Positions 47,605 to 54,499 of a stretch of 64,000 bases of DNA are shown here, in pieces. The position numbers were made by a program, and so were the translations under genes. The notes beneath the pieces are model-generated. The model searched no databases. It saw only the letters and a program-made list of their open reading frames with translations, and had not been told where the DNA came from. Source of the DNA: Terriglobia bacterium. Its GTDB lineage: Bacteria; Acidobacteriota; Terriglobia; Terriglobales; Acidobacteriaceae. Within the stretch, counting starts at the first letter, position 1; each line of letters begins with the position of its first letter. The stretch covers positions 124,001-188,000 of the forward strand of contig JAIQFD010000006.1 of assembly GCA_020073495.1 (NCBI GenBank). The letters are read 5' to 3'.

Positions 47605-48998
47605 TTTGTTGTCGCTCCCGCCGTTCTCCGGCTCCAGAACGCGTACACCGGCAGGCCCAGCGCCAGGATCGCCATGCCCAGCAAGCTGTTCTCCGGATAC
47701 TTGTAGATCGTGTTCGCCACCACCGCCCAGCACGAGCCGATGAACAGCACCGTCGTGACCGGATGCCCCGGAACACGATACCCCACAGTCTCCCCGCTGT
47801 GTCCTCTTCCCCGAAACACGAACAGCGTGGCCGCCGTCAGCCCGAAGAACAGGAAGTCCATGGAGACAACATAATTCAGGATCTGCTCGTAGCGTCCCGA
47901 CAGCGCGATCACCGCGGTCCAGACGCTTTGCAGCACGATGGCCGCCACCGGCACGTGCGTGCGCGCGTTCACCGTGCCCACGCTGCGGAAGAACAGCCCG
48001 TCCTCGGCCATCGCGAAGTACACGCGCGGCGCCGTCAGGATGGACTGGCTGAGAAACCCCACGCTCGACACCGCGATCGCCAGCGCGATGAACTTCACTC
48101 CCGGCGCGCCCAGCGCGACCCGCATCACCGATGTCGCCGGCACCGTCGTCGCTGCCAGCCCATCCGGCCCCAGCGCGCGCAGGCAAACGATGTTCACCGA
48201 AACATACAGCGCGATCACGCCCGCCACGCCGATCAGCAGCGCCCGCGACAGGTTTCGCCGCGGGTCTTTGATCTCCCCCGCGACGAAGTTGGCCGTCTGC
48301 CACCCGCCGTACGCGAACAGCACCGGCACCATCGCCGCGCCAAAATCGCTGAGTTGCCCCCACGAGCCGCCCTGCTCCAGCAGGTTGTCGAGGATCGAAT
48401 GCGGTGCGCGCACCAGAAACAACCCCGCTGTCACCAGCATCGCGATGGCAACGATCTTGGCCACCATCAGCACGCTCTGCACCCGGCTGCCGATCTTCAC
48501 GCCCATGCAGTTGATCCAGGTCAGGATCACCAACGCCACCAGCGCGATCGCGCGGTCGGACGCTTGTAGGCCGGTCAGCTCGACGAAATAGCGCGCGAAC
48601 GTGACCGTCACCGCCGCCATTCCGCCCGTCTGGATCACCAGCAGCAGCACCCAGCCGTAGAGGAACCCCGCCGCCGGATGGAACGCCGCTCGCAGGTACG
48701 CGTACTGGCCGCCGACATCGGGCATGTGGTCCGCCAGTTCGGCGTACACGAATGCGCCCAGCAGCGCGATCAGCCCACCCGCCACCCACGCGCCCAGGAT
48801 CAGCAGCGGCGTGTGCACCTGCCGCGCCACGACGTACGGATTAATGAAGATGCCGGCGCCGACGATCCCGCCCATCACCAGCATCGTGGCGTCGAACCGC
48901 CTCCTCCCGCCCGCCGCGTTCCCGCCCTGATGGAAAACCAGGAAACGTACAAGCCCCCCTTGGCCATTTGCTCGCCGGAATTGTGCGATCGGTCGCAA
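47601..48998 (-). CDS. APC-superfamily amino-acid permease
   Basis: The 465-residue protein has about twelve membrane helices. The first carries the substrate-binding glycine motif GGIVGAGIFINPYVVA; TM6 region GGWQTANFVAGEIKDPRRNLSRALLIG is also typical of the APC family (LAT-like branch). The N-terminal 35 residues before FDATMLVMGG are not membrane-like, so a later start is possible. It is coupled to the downstream aminotransferase by a GTGA overlap, suggesting uptake plus first catabolic step. Confidence 0.9.
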   Translation of the reverse strand: MRPIAQFRRANGQGGLVRFLVFHQGGNAAGGRRRFDATMLVMGGIVGAGIFINPYVVARQVHTPLLILGAWVAGGLIALLGAFVYAELADHMPDVGGQYAYLRAAFHPAAGFLYGWVLLLVIQTGGMAAVTVTFARYFVELTGLQASDRAIALVALVILTWINCMGVKIGSRVQSVLMVAKIVAIAMLVTAGLFLVRAPHSILDNLLEQGGSWGQLSDFGAAMVPVLFAYGGWQTANFVAGEIKDPRRNLSRALLIGVAGVIALYVSVNIVCLRALGPDGLAATTVPATSVMRVALGAPGVKFIALAIAVSSVGFLSQSILTAPRVYFAMAEDGLFFRSVGTVNARTHVPVAAIVLQSVWTAVIALSGRYEQILNYVVSMDFLFFGLTAATLFVFRGRGHSGETVGYRVPGHPVTTVLFIGSCWAVVANTIYKYPENSLLGMAILALGLPVYAFWSRRTAGATTK

Positions 48999-49123
48999 GG
49001 CCCGTCTGCCCTGTCCTTATGGCCAACCGCTTCCGTAACCCCCTTATGTGACTCCCTTCCTATCGTTTCCACATCTTTGAAGATAGCTTTAAGCAAGAAA
49101 CACTGCTCGTCGGTTGCCGACTC

Positions 49124-49648
49124 ATGGCCAATCTCCCCACTTCCGACCTGCGTGCGCGACGGTTCCCCCTGCGGTTCGCTCTGCAGTATCGCGGCGACGC
49201 CACAGCGGACTGGCACGCCGCCACCACTGAGAACATCAGTTTGTCCGGTGTCTTGTTCCATGCCAAACATCCCCTGCCGCTTCACACCCCGGTTGAGCTG
49301 ACTTTCCGGCTCCCGAAACTGCTTTCGGGTAGGACCCCGGTTCGGGTCATCGGAACTGCCTACGTCGTCCGCGCCACCGGGTCCAGGCCCGGCAACGGGC
49401 ATTCCCGCATTGCGGCCAGTTTCCTGCAATTCCGATTTGCGGATACCGGGGCGGCCAGGCCCCGTGTCCAGCCTCCTCTGTACGCTGGAACTCAGCACAA
49501 GCTCTACAACTTGCTCGCAGTCATCTTGGGTACTACCGAACTGCTCCTCGACCGCGGTGACCTCGCCGTGGATGTGCGCGCGAGCATCTCGCGCATTCAA
49601 GATGCCGCTATGTCGCTCGCCGCGGGCGTACGGCGTCTTCCACTTTAG
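49124..49648 (+). CDS. PilZ-domain protein with a HisKA-like C-terminal segment
   Basis: Residues 1-110 look like a PilZ domain: RARRFPLRFALQYRG at the start, TENISLSGVLFHAKHPLPLHTPVELTFRLP in the middle and SRIAASFLQFRF at the end. The c-di-GMP motif RxxxR is present (RARRFP), and the second motif reads NISLSGVLF, with the usual DxSxxG replaced by NxSxxG. The last 55 residues (QHKLYNLLAVILGTTELLLDRGDLAVDVRASISRIQDAAMSLA) resemble a histidine-kinase dimerisation helix pair without an ATPase domain. A role in c-di-GMP or phosphorelay signalling is inferred. The helical gene at 49659 follows by 10 bases. Confidence 0.75.
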   Translation: MANLPTSDLRARRFPLRFALQYRGDATADWHAATTENISLSGVLFHAKHPLPLHTPVELTFRLPKLLSGRTPVRVIGTAYVVRATGSRPGNGHSRIAASFLQFRFADTGAARPRVQPPLYAGTQHKLYNLLAVILGTTELLLDRGDLAVDVRASISRIQDAAMSLAAGVRRLPL

Positions 49649-49658
49649 AAAGGACTGC

Positions 49659-49937
49659 ATGCAGGATCTGCGACAAGGGATGCGAAAGCTGGCGAAGGAA
49701 CTCCACGAAGCGGAGCGGCGATTCACTCGCGCCCTGCGCGACCGCTCCGAACCGCCGAAGGAGATGCTTCTCGATCTGCAGCGGCGGTTGGATCAGCTCC
49801 GCCAGGGCATCTGGGAAGCTCGTAAACTTTGCGATCCGTACCTGGTCGGCTCCAAGCCCGAGTTCGCCGCCGAGTCCGCCGCGACCCTTGCCGAGCGCAT
49901 CCTCAACCTCGTCGACTCCCGGAAGAGAACTGCCTGA
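49659..49937 (+). CDS. small helical protein (92 aa)
   Basis: An almost fully helical, charged sequence (MRKLAKELHEAERRFTRALRDRSEPPKEMLLDLQRRLDQLRQGIWEARKLCDPYLV) is likely to form a coiled coil. The start at 49659 follows AGAAAGGA; the frame is open further upstream but overlaps the PilZ gene. It lies 10 bases behind that gene and is probably co-transcribed. No family recognised. Confidence 0.6.
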   Translation: MQDLRQGMRKLAKELHEAERRFTRALRDRSEPPKEMLLDLQRRLDQLRQGIWEARKLCDPYLVGSKPEFAAESAATLAERILNLVDSRKRTA

Positions 49938-50004
49938 GATACATAAAGATGGGGGAAGCATTTCAGGCCCAAGCGGCACGTGATCTCCGCCCCTGCCCTG
50001 CAGC

Positions 50005-50619
50005 TCACTTCTGGCTGGCCGTCACCGCGGCAGCCGTTACTCGTCCCACGGCGTGCACCGTGATGTCCACCCGGTCGCTGACGCGAAGGAAGAAGCTGCT
50101 TGGGTTCTTCAGTCCCCACTGCACGTAGGGCACGACGAAGTGGGCGTCCGCCGTGACGCTGCCCTGGTTCACCTGCACCGCAGCCGTGATCGTCATCTCG
50201 TGCTGTCCTCCGTGCAGCGTCATGATCCCTTCCAGCTGCACCTGGGACGAGCCCTCCGTCGGCACGGTGCCACGGACCTGTTGCACCGTGAACTTGATCT
50301 CCGGGTAGCGCTGGCTCTCCAGGATTTCCCGGTGCATTCTTTTGTCGCGGCTGCTATTCCCCGTGTCGCCGCTGGTCGCGTCCACCACCAGCTCCCCGCC
50401 GGCGGCCCCGGTAGTGGGATCGAAGTGAATCTCCCCGCCCTTCAGCCGGAAGCTCCCGTGGACGGTGTGGAACGAGGCCCCCAGCGTGAACTCCACGTGC
50501 GTCTGCGCCGCCTCCGCCTCGAACACCAGCTCCTGCGCGGCAGACGGTGCAGCCCCCCAGGTCAGCGCCAGAACTAGGAGTGGCAACACGGCTCGGCTAC
50601 GGCACACCAGCAGGTCCAT
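50005..50619 (-). CDS. YceI-family periplasmic protein
   Basis: The 204-residue protein has a signal peptide (about 1-28) and the YceI lipocalin-like barrel: AAQTHVEFTLGASFHTVHGSFRLKGGEIHFDPTTGAAGGELVVDATSGDTGNSSRDKRMHREILESQRYPEIKFTVQQV. Family members bind polyprenoid-like lipids in the periplasm. It shares a strand with the TPR gene upstream (21-base gap). Confidence 0.92.
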   Translation of the reverse strand: MDLLVCRSRAVLPLLVLALTWGAAPSAAQELVFEAEAAQTHVEFTLGASFHTVHGSFRLKGGEIHFDPTTGAAGGELVVDATSGDTGNSSRDKRMHREILESQRYPEIKFTVQQVRGTVPTEGSSQVQLEGIMTLHGGQHEMTITAAVQVNQGSVTADAHFVVPYVQWGLKNPSSFFLRVSDRVDITVHAVGRVTAAAVTASQK

Positions 50620-50640
50620 GGAAGAGGGATTCGTTGGGGG

Positions 50641-51474
50641 CTACTGAAGTTTCGCGAGTTCCTGGGCGTACAGGTGATTGGCGGGAAACTCTTGCGACAG
50701 CCCGCGCAGCAGCGACCGCGCTTGCGCGCGGTCTTTGTCGCGCAGCGCCGCCACCGCCAGCAGCAGCCGCGCGTAGGGCAGAAGGTAGTGTCCCTTCTCC
50801 GCCGTGATGCGCAGCTTCTCCAGGCCCGTCTCTTTGTCCGTCTGCGCCCCGGTGATGCGCAGCAGCCAGCGCATCGGCGCCGATCGGAGGCTCAGCAGGT
50901 AGTTCTCCGCTCCGACTGCGACGTACGCGTCGTAGTAGGAAGGGTTGGACTCGAGCAACTTCTCCGCCATGACGCGCCCGTTCTTAAGGAAGCTCAAGGC
51001 GGCCAGGTCGCGCTTTTCGATCAGCGCCGCGTAGTCGCCGCGCAGCCCGCACACCATTACTGCGGCGAACAGCGCATCGCCGTTCTGGCCATCGCGGGCC
51101 AGCACCCTGTCCGCGAGTTCATTGCCTTTGTTCAGTTGCGCGTCGAAGGCCTGCCTCACCTTGGGGTCCGGCGCCAGCTTGGAACGGCTCTCGAACCTAT
51201 GGTCGTCGGTGAACAGCTCCGATTCCAGCACGTGCAGCCGGTCGAGCTCGGAGAACAGGTAGGCCGCCGCGTCCGAGACTGGTCCCAGCGGGTCCTCGGG
51301 ATGCTCGCGCCCCCAGTCCTGGAACACCTTGTGCGCTTCCTCGAATTGCAGGTTGTACATCTTGCGGTAGCCCGAATCCAGCGTCGCGCCAGGATCGGCG
51401 GGACTCTCCTGCGCCATCGCCACGGGGGCGGCAGCCGACAACGCCAGCGCGAGGAGCAGCGGACGAAGACGCAT
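50641..51474 (-). CDS. exported TPR-like repeat protein
   Basis: The 277-residue protein has a signal peptide (about 1-22, ending AMAQ) and helical repeats of TPR type (GYRKMYNLQFEEAHKVFQDWGREHPEDPLGPV, LAALSFLKNGRVMAEKLLESNPSYYDAYVAVG, LLPYARLLLAVAALRDKDRAQARSLLRGLSQEFPANHLYAQELAKL). The ATG at 51474 precedes the signal peptide; the long open frame to 51873 runs through a tRNA gene and is not coding. Likely a periplasmic scaffold protein. Confidence 0.8.
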   Translation of the reverse strand: MRLRPLLLALALSAAAPVAMAQESPADPGATLDSGYRKMYNLQFEEAHKVFQDWGREHPEDPLGPVSDAAAYLFSELDRLHVLESELFTDDHRFESRSKLAPDPKVRQAFDAQLNKGNELADRVLARDGQNGDALFAAVMVCGLRGDYAALIEKRDLAALSFLKNGRVMAEKLLESNPSYYDAYVAVGAENYLLSLRSAPMRWLLRITGAQTDKETGLEKLRITAEKGHYLLPYARLLLAVAALRDKDRAQARSLLRGLSQEFPANHLYAQELAKLQ

Positions 51475-51659
51475 TATGTTTCCAACACCAGCCTTTCCCC
51501 CAAGTTGCGCATTCCGATGGCGCTCAGGGGGATGGGAGACTCTACACCAAGAATCGCATGGCGACACGTCCAGCTCGGCTTCTTCCGGTGTACCCGCACC
51601 GCCATCACCACCACCAGCGCCACAGCACTGGATCGCTTCATGTCGGCCCTCAAAAAATC

Positions 51660-51758
51660 TGGCGGAAGCGTGTGCGGGTCGAACGCACCCGCGACGGGAC
51701 GAACCCGCCGCGCGCCGGTTTTGAAGACCGGGAGGATCACCGGACCCCATTCGCTTCC
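51660..51758 (-). tRNA. selC: tRNA-Sec (anticodon TCA)
   Basis: A 99-base tRNA on the minus strand shows all selenocysteine-type features. The acceptor begins GGAAGCGA and ends ACGCTTCC-G-CCA, 8 bases long, though the eighth pair is A opposite A. The D stem is long (6 bp, GGGGTC/GATCCT) with a tetraloop. The anticodon stem CCGGT/ACCGG encloses CTTCAAA, giving anticodon UCA at 51724-51722. The variable arm is long (about 9 bp with a TTCG-type loop). The T arm is GTGCG/CGCAC with a TTCGACC loop, and CCA is encoded. The organism therefore probably makes selenoproteins; selA/selB/selD are not in the window. It sits between a peroxiredoxin gene and a TPR gene. Confidence 0.92.
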
Positions 51759-51784
51759 GCGTAAACTGAGTGTAACAAGAGAGC

Positions 51785-51810
51785 GGGAGCGCCGTAGCGG
51801 CGGCGCTCCC
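51785..51810 (-). terminator. hairpin after the peroxiredoxin gene
   Basis: A 10-bp GC-rich perfect stem GGGAGCGCCG/CGGCGCTCCC (51785-51794 with 51801-51810) lies just past the peroxiredoxin stop. The T-tract on the minus strand is weak. It separates the gene from selC. Confidence 0.65.
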
Positions 51811-51818
51811 GGTAAAGC

Positions 51819-52511
51819 TCAGGCGGTCTTTTTCGCGGCGACGGCGGAGAGCTTCTTCTTGGTGAAGTACCAATCCTTGACGTCGTGGCCTTCCTGACCG
51901 GCGGCGCGTTTCTCGGCGTCGATCTGGGTGATGGGCGCGGGCACGATGACGGGATCGCCGGGCCGCCAGTTGGCGGGGGTGGCGACGCCGTTGGCGTCGG
52001 CGGTCTGCAGCGCCTCGAACACGCGCAGCAGTTCGTCGATGTTCCGCCCCAGCGACAGCGGATAGTACAGCAGCGCGCGGATCACGCCCTTGGGGTCGAT
52101 GAAGAACACCGCGCGCACCGTGGCCGTGTCGCTGACCGCTTCGTGCACCATGCCGAAGGCCCTGGCCACTTTCTGATCGAGGTCGGCGATGACCGGGAAC
52201 TTCACCTTCACGCCGAATTTCTCCTCGATGTTGCGCACCCAGGCGATGTGCGCGTACACGCTATCCACCGAATTGCCGATGAGCTGCACGTTGTGCTTTT
52301 CGAAATCCTCGTGGCGGCGGGCGAATTCCACGAACTCGGTGGTGCACACCGGGGTGAAATCGGCGGGATGGGAGAACAGCAGTACCCACTTCCCCTTGGC
52401 GAAGTAGTCGCTCAGCTTGATGACGCCGTGCGTGCTCTTGGCCTCGATCAGGGGCGCGGGCTCGTTGATGCGGGGGATCCGAGCCGGTGTGGTGGTCGTC
52501 TCCGTGCTCAT
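51819..52511 (-). CDS. 1-Cys peroxiredoxin (Prx6 type)
   Basis: The 230-residue thiol peroxidase reduces peroxides. The peroxidatic Cys is in HPADFTPVCTTEF (C56), and no second Cys occurs in the sequence, so it is a 1-Cys enzyme needing an external thiol. The C-terminal extension with DANGVATPANWRPGDPVIVPAPI is the Prx6 hallmark. The start at 52511 has a strong purine-rich site (GAGGAGGAAGAG). It is preceded by a promoter, a Cys-rich leader peptide frame and an attenuator-like hairpin. Confidence 0.95.
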   Translation of the reverse strand: MSTETTTTPARIPRINEPAPLIEAKSTHGVIKLSDYFAKGKWVLLFSHPADFTPVCTTEFVEFARRHEDFEKHNVQLIGNSVDSVYAHIAWVRNIEEKFGVKVKFPVIADLDQKVARAFGMVHEAVSDTATVRAVFFIDPKGVIRALLYYPLSLGRNIDELLRVFEALQTADANGVATPANWRPGDPVIVPAPITQIDAEKRAAGQEGHDVKDWYFTKKKLSAVAAKKTA

Positions 52512-52569
52512 AGTCTCTTCCTCCTCTTCGGTACTCTTGATGTATGCGGCGGTCCGGCGGGAGGATTCA

Positions 52570-52616
52570 AAATCTAAAAAAGTAAAACCCACCCGCTGCT
52601 ACCCCCGGGTGGGTTT
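52570..52616 (-). terminator. attenuator-like terminator in the peroxiredoxin leader
   Basis: On the minus strand an 11-bp perfect stem AAACCCACCCG/CGGGTGGGTTT (52616-52606 with 52595-52585) is followed by TACTTTTTTAG, the form of an intrinsic terminator. It lies about 60-100 bases before the peroxiredoxin start and 20 bases after the leader-peptide stop. GTGGGT at the end of the leader frame could pair with ACCCAC in the stem's first arm and block its formation. Confidence 0.7.
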
Positions 52617-52635
52617 CCGGAACCCTTCTATGGCC

Positions 52636-52692
52636 CTACCCACACCCCGGCGCCGAGGTACAACAACCGGCGCAGGTGCGGCGGATGGCCAT
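52636..52692 (-). CDS. Cys-rich leader peptide (18 aa) upstream of peroxiredoxin
   Basis: The frame reads MAIRRTCAGCCTSAPGCG then TAG: 4 of 18 residues are Cys, including a Cys-Cys pair. The ATG lies 10 bases after a promoter -10 box, so the transcript would be nearly leaderless. The stop is 20 bases before a terminator hairpin. This is the layout of an amino-acid-responsive attenuation leader, here for cysteine. A flanking pair TATGGCC/GGCCATA may close the leader as an alternative structure. No homologue is known to me. Confidence 0.55.
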   Translation of the reverse strand: MAIRRTCAGCCTSAPGCG

Positions 52693-52702
52693 AAAGCCGG
52701 GT

Positions 52703-52731
52703 AGCATACCCGCATCGGGGCAGGGTGTCAA
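52703..52731 (-). promoter_or_regulatory. sigma70-type promoter of the leader peptide-peroxiredoxin unit
   Basis: TTGACA (52731-52726), a 17-base spacer and TATGCT (52708-52703) on the minus strand: one of the best promoter matches in the window. Confidence 0.75.
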
Positions 52732-52751
52732 AAGCTGAAAACCCCATTCTT

Positions 52752-52932
52752 ACCGCAGAGAACGCGGAGAACGCAGAGCAATTCAGAATGAGGATCTCAG
52801 CTTGAGGATTCCCCGTGGTTGGTCCCTTCCCTCCGCTCTGGGCAGGTAAAGAACGGTCGTCGGCCAGGCAGCAGTTGTCCGGATTTTGGACCATGTCCAA
52901 ATTCTCTGCGTTCTCTGCGTGCTCTGCGGTTA
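52752..52932. repeat. inverted nine-base micro-repeats (GCAGAGAAC type)
   Basis: A cluster of CAGAGAACG/CGGAGAACG units (about 52752-52777) faces its reverse complement TCTGCGTTC/TCTGCGTGC (about 52898-52927), with about 120 bases between. They lie between the divergent peroxiredoxin leader and phzF. Confidence 0.65.
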
Positions 52933-52942
52933 AATTAATCGC

Positions 52943-53869
52943 ATGCACGACAAAGAACGCCGGCGTTATCCCTTCATCCATCTGGACGTGTTCACCAGGC
53001 ACGCGCTGGAGGGCAACCAGCTCTGCGTCTTCCCCGACGCCAGCGGCCTCTCCGACGAAGAGATGCAGGCCCTGGCGCGCGAGACCAACCTCTCGGAAAC
53101 CACCTACGTGCTGCCGCGGGACGTGGAGACGGAGCGGGCGAAAGGCATCCGGGTGCGCATCTTCACCACCCAGGAGGAGCTGCCCTTCGCCGGACATCCC
53201 ACGCTGGGGACGGCCTTCGCGCTGCACGGCGAGGACCGCCGCCAGTCCGACACCTTCCGCACGCGCTCCAGCACCAACCTGATCGAGCTGGACCTGAACG
53301 TGGGCAAGATCCCGGTGGAGTTCAATTTCCAGGACGGACACCTGTTCGGCGAGATGCTCCAGCGCGATCCCCAGTTCGGCCAGACCCACCACGCCGAGGA
53401 CGTGGCGCGCGCCATCGGCCTCAACCTGCGCGACTTCGACTCCAGCCTGCCCATCCAGACGGTCTCCACCGGCAACGCCTTCGCCATGGTGCCGCTGCGC
53501 TCTCTGCAAGCCATCCGCCACCTCAGCTTCGCCTACAAGTCGGCGGCCGAGTACTGCGCCAAAACGGACGCCAAGTTCCTGTACTTCGTCACCCGCGAGG
53601 TGGAGGACAAATCGGCCCGCCTGCATGCGCGCATGATCTTCTACAACGGGGAGGACCCGGCGACGGGCTCGGCCGCCGGACCCTGTATCGCCTGGATGGT
53701 GCGCCACGGGGTGGCCCAGAGCGACGAGCGCTGCCTCATCGAACAGGGACTGGAGATCAAGCGCCGCAGCCACATGTACGTGCGCGCCACGCGCACGGGC
53801 GACCGCGTCAGCAACGTCCGCGTGGGCGGGAACGTGGTCGAGGTGATGAGGGGAGAGGTCAGCTTCTAG
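52943..53869 (+). CDS. PhzF-family isomerase/epimerase-like protein
   Basis: The 308-residue protein has the two-domain diaminopimelate-epimerase fold of PhzF. FIHLDVFTRHALEGNQLCVFPDASGLSDEEMQALARETNLSETTYV carries the catalytic Glu (E52). TTQEELPFAGHPTLGTAFAL, the FYNGEDPATGSAAGPCIAWMV loop and the end VGGNVVEVMRGEVSF are also characteristic. Function in the non-phenazine branch is unknown. Its stop codon is inside a heptamer array, and its last 25 codons are duplicated at 60282-60370. Confidence 0.93.
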   Translation: MHDKERRRYPFIHLDVFTRHALEGNQLCVFPDASGLSDEEMQALARETNLSETTYVLPRDVETERAKGIRVRIFTTQEELPFAGHPTLGTAFALHGEDRRQSDTFRTRSSTNLIELDLNVGKIPVEFNFQDGHLFGEMLQRDPQFGQTHHAEDVARAIGLNLRDFDSSLPIQTVSTGNAFAMVPLRSLQAIRHLSFAYKSAAEYCAKTDAKFLYFVTREVEDKSARLHARMIFYNGEDPATGSAAGPCIAWMVRHGVAQSDERCLIEQGLEIKRRSHMYVRATRTGDRVSNVRVGGNVVEVMRGEVSF

Positions 53870-53909
53870 CTTCTAGCTTCTAGCTTCTAGCCACTAGCTG
53901 CTAGCTACT
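53861..53909. repeat. heptamer array, seven AGCTTCT-type units, containing the phzF stop
   Basis: Four AGCTTCT units, then AGCCACT, AGCTGCT and AGCTACT. The phzF TAG (53867-53869) spans the first junction. CTAG at each early junction gives stop triplets on both strands. Confidence 0.85.
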
Positions 53910-53945
53910 GCTCTCCTGTATGGGACAGCCGCCCCGGCTGTTGTG

Positions 53946-54081
53946 GAGGTAGTGCGGCGCTTCAGCGCCGCGTTCCCGACGCGAAAGAAAAATTGGCTTT
54001 AGCCACCGAGGGACCTCAGCGGCTAAAGCCGTCCGATTCTGGGGCTGCGACAACGCGGGCCTGAAAGGCCCGCTCTACCTC
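53946..54081. mobile_element. MITE-like palindromic element, copy 1
   Basis: A 136-bp element with terminal inverted repeats GAGGTAGTGCGG/CCGCTCTACCTC (one mismatch). It holds three internal palindromes: GCGGCGC/GCGCCGC, GGCTTTAGCC/GGCTAAAGCC and GCGGGCC/GGCCCGC. GTTGTG occurs on both sides (53940-53945 and 54082-54087) as a possible target duplication. It differs from copy 2 at only about two positions. Confidence 0.75.
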
Positions 54082-54175
54082 GTTGTGTGGGACAGCCGCC
54101 CCGGCTGTCCTGGACTTCCTCGCCGCGGATGGACGCGAACGATTGCGGCTGAAGAGAGACGCCGTCAGGGTCGAG

Positions 54176-54311
54176 GAGGTAGTGCGGCGCTTCAGCGCCG
54201 CGTTCCTGACGCGAAAGAAAAATTGGCTTTAGCCACCGAGGGACCTCAGCGGCTAAAGCCGTCCGATTCTGGGGCTGCGACAACGCGGGCCTGAAAGGCC
54301 CGCACTACCTC
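54176..54311. mobile_element. MITE-like palindromic element, copy 2
   Basis: Same element, with perfect 12-bp terminal inverted repeats. It is in direct orientation to copy 1, about 94 bases away. The intervening 54088-54175 includes a second ACAGCC...GGCTGT hairpin. A GGGTGCCC-type hairpin repeat follows at 54336-54365. Confidence 0.75.
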
Positions 54312-54499
54312 GTAGGTGTCGAATCTCGAGTTCCCACCCTTTGCTGCGCAAAGGATAGGGCACCCTCAGGATTTTTCGAGAGGTGGGCCACCCGCCATGC
54401 CGGGATTTTATCCCTTCGGTCCGGTACGAAACAGAAGTCCTTTCAAAGAGGCTTGCACCCGACTAACATTTGACCTCCTTCCCAGGAGGAATGCCGCCC

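Noticed and set aside
46528-48789. Single 753-codon minus-strand gene ending as an aminotransferase
   Set aside because: The first 390 codons are an out-of-frame reading of the permease gene; the aminotransferase starts at the GTGA overlap.
51475-51873. N-terminal extension of the TPR protein gene
   Set aside because: The region contains the tRNA-Sec gene, and the signal peptide begins at 51474.
52628-53773. Minus-strand open frame of 381 codons across phzF
   Set aside because: Antisense of phzF and of the leader region; no motif, and the real gene is on the plus strand.
53861-54312. Possible CRISPR array
   Set aside because: Repeats are either seven-base tandem units or two copies of a 136-bp palindromic element; there are no regular spacers and no cas genes.
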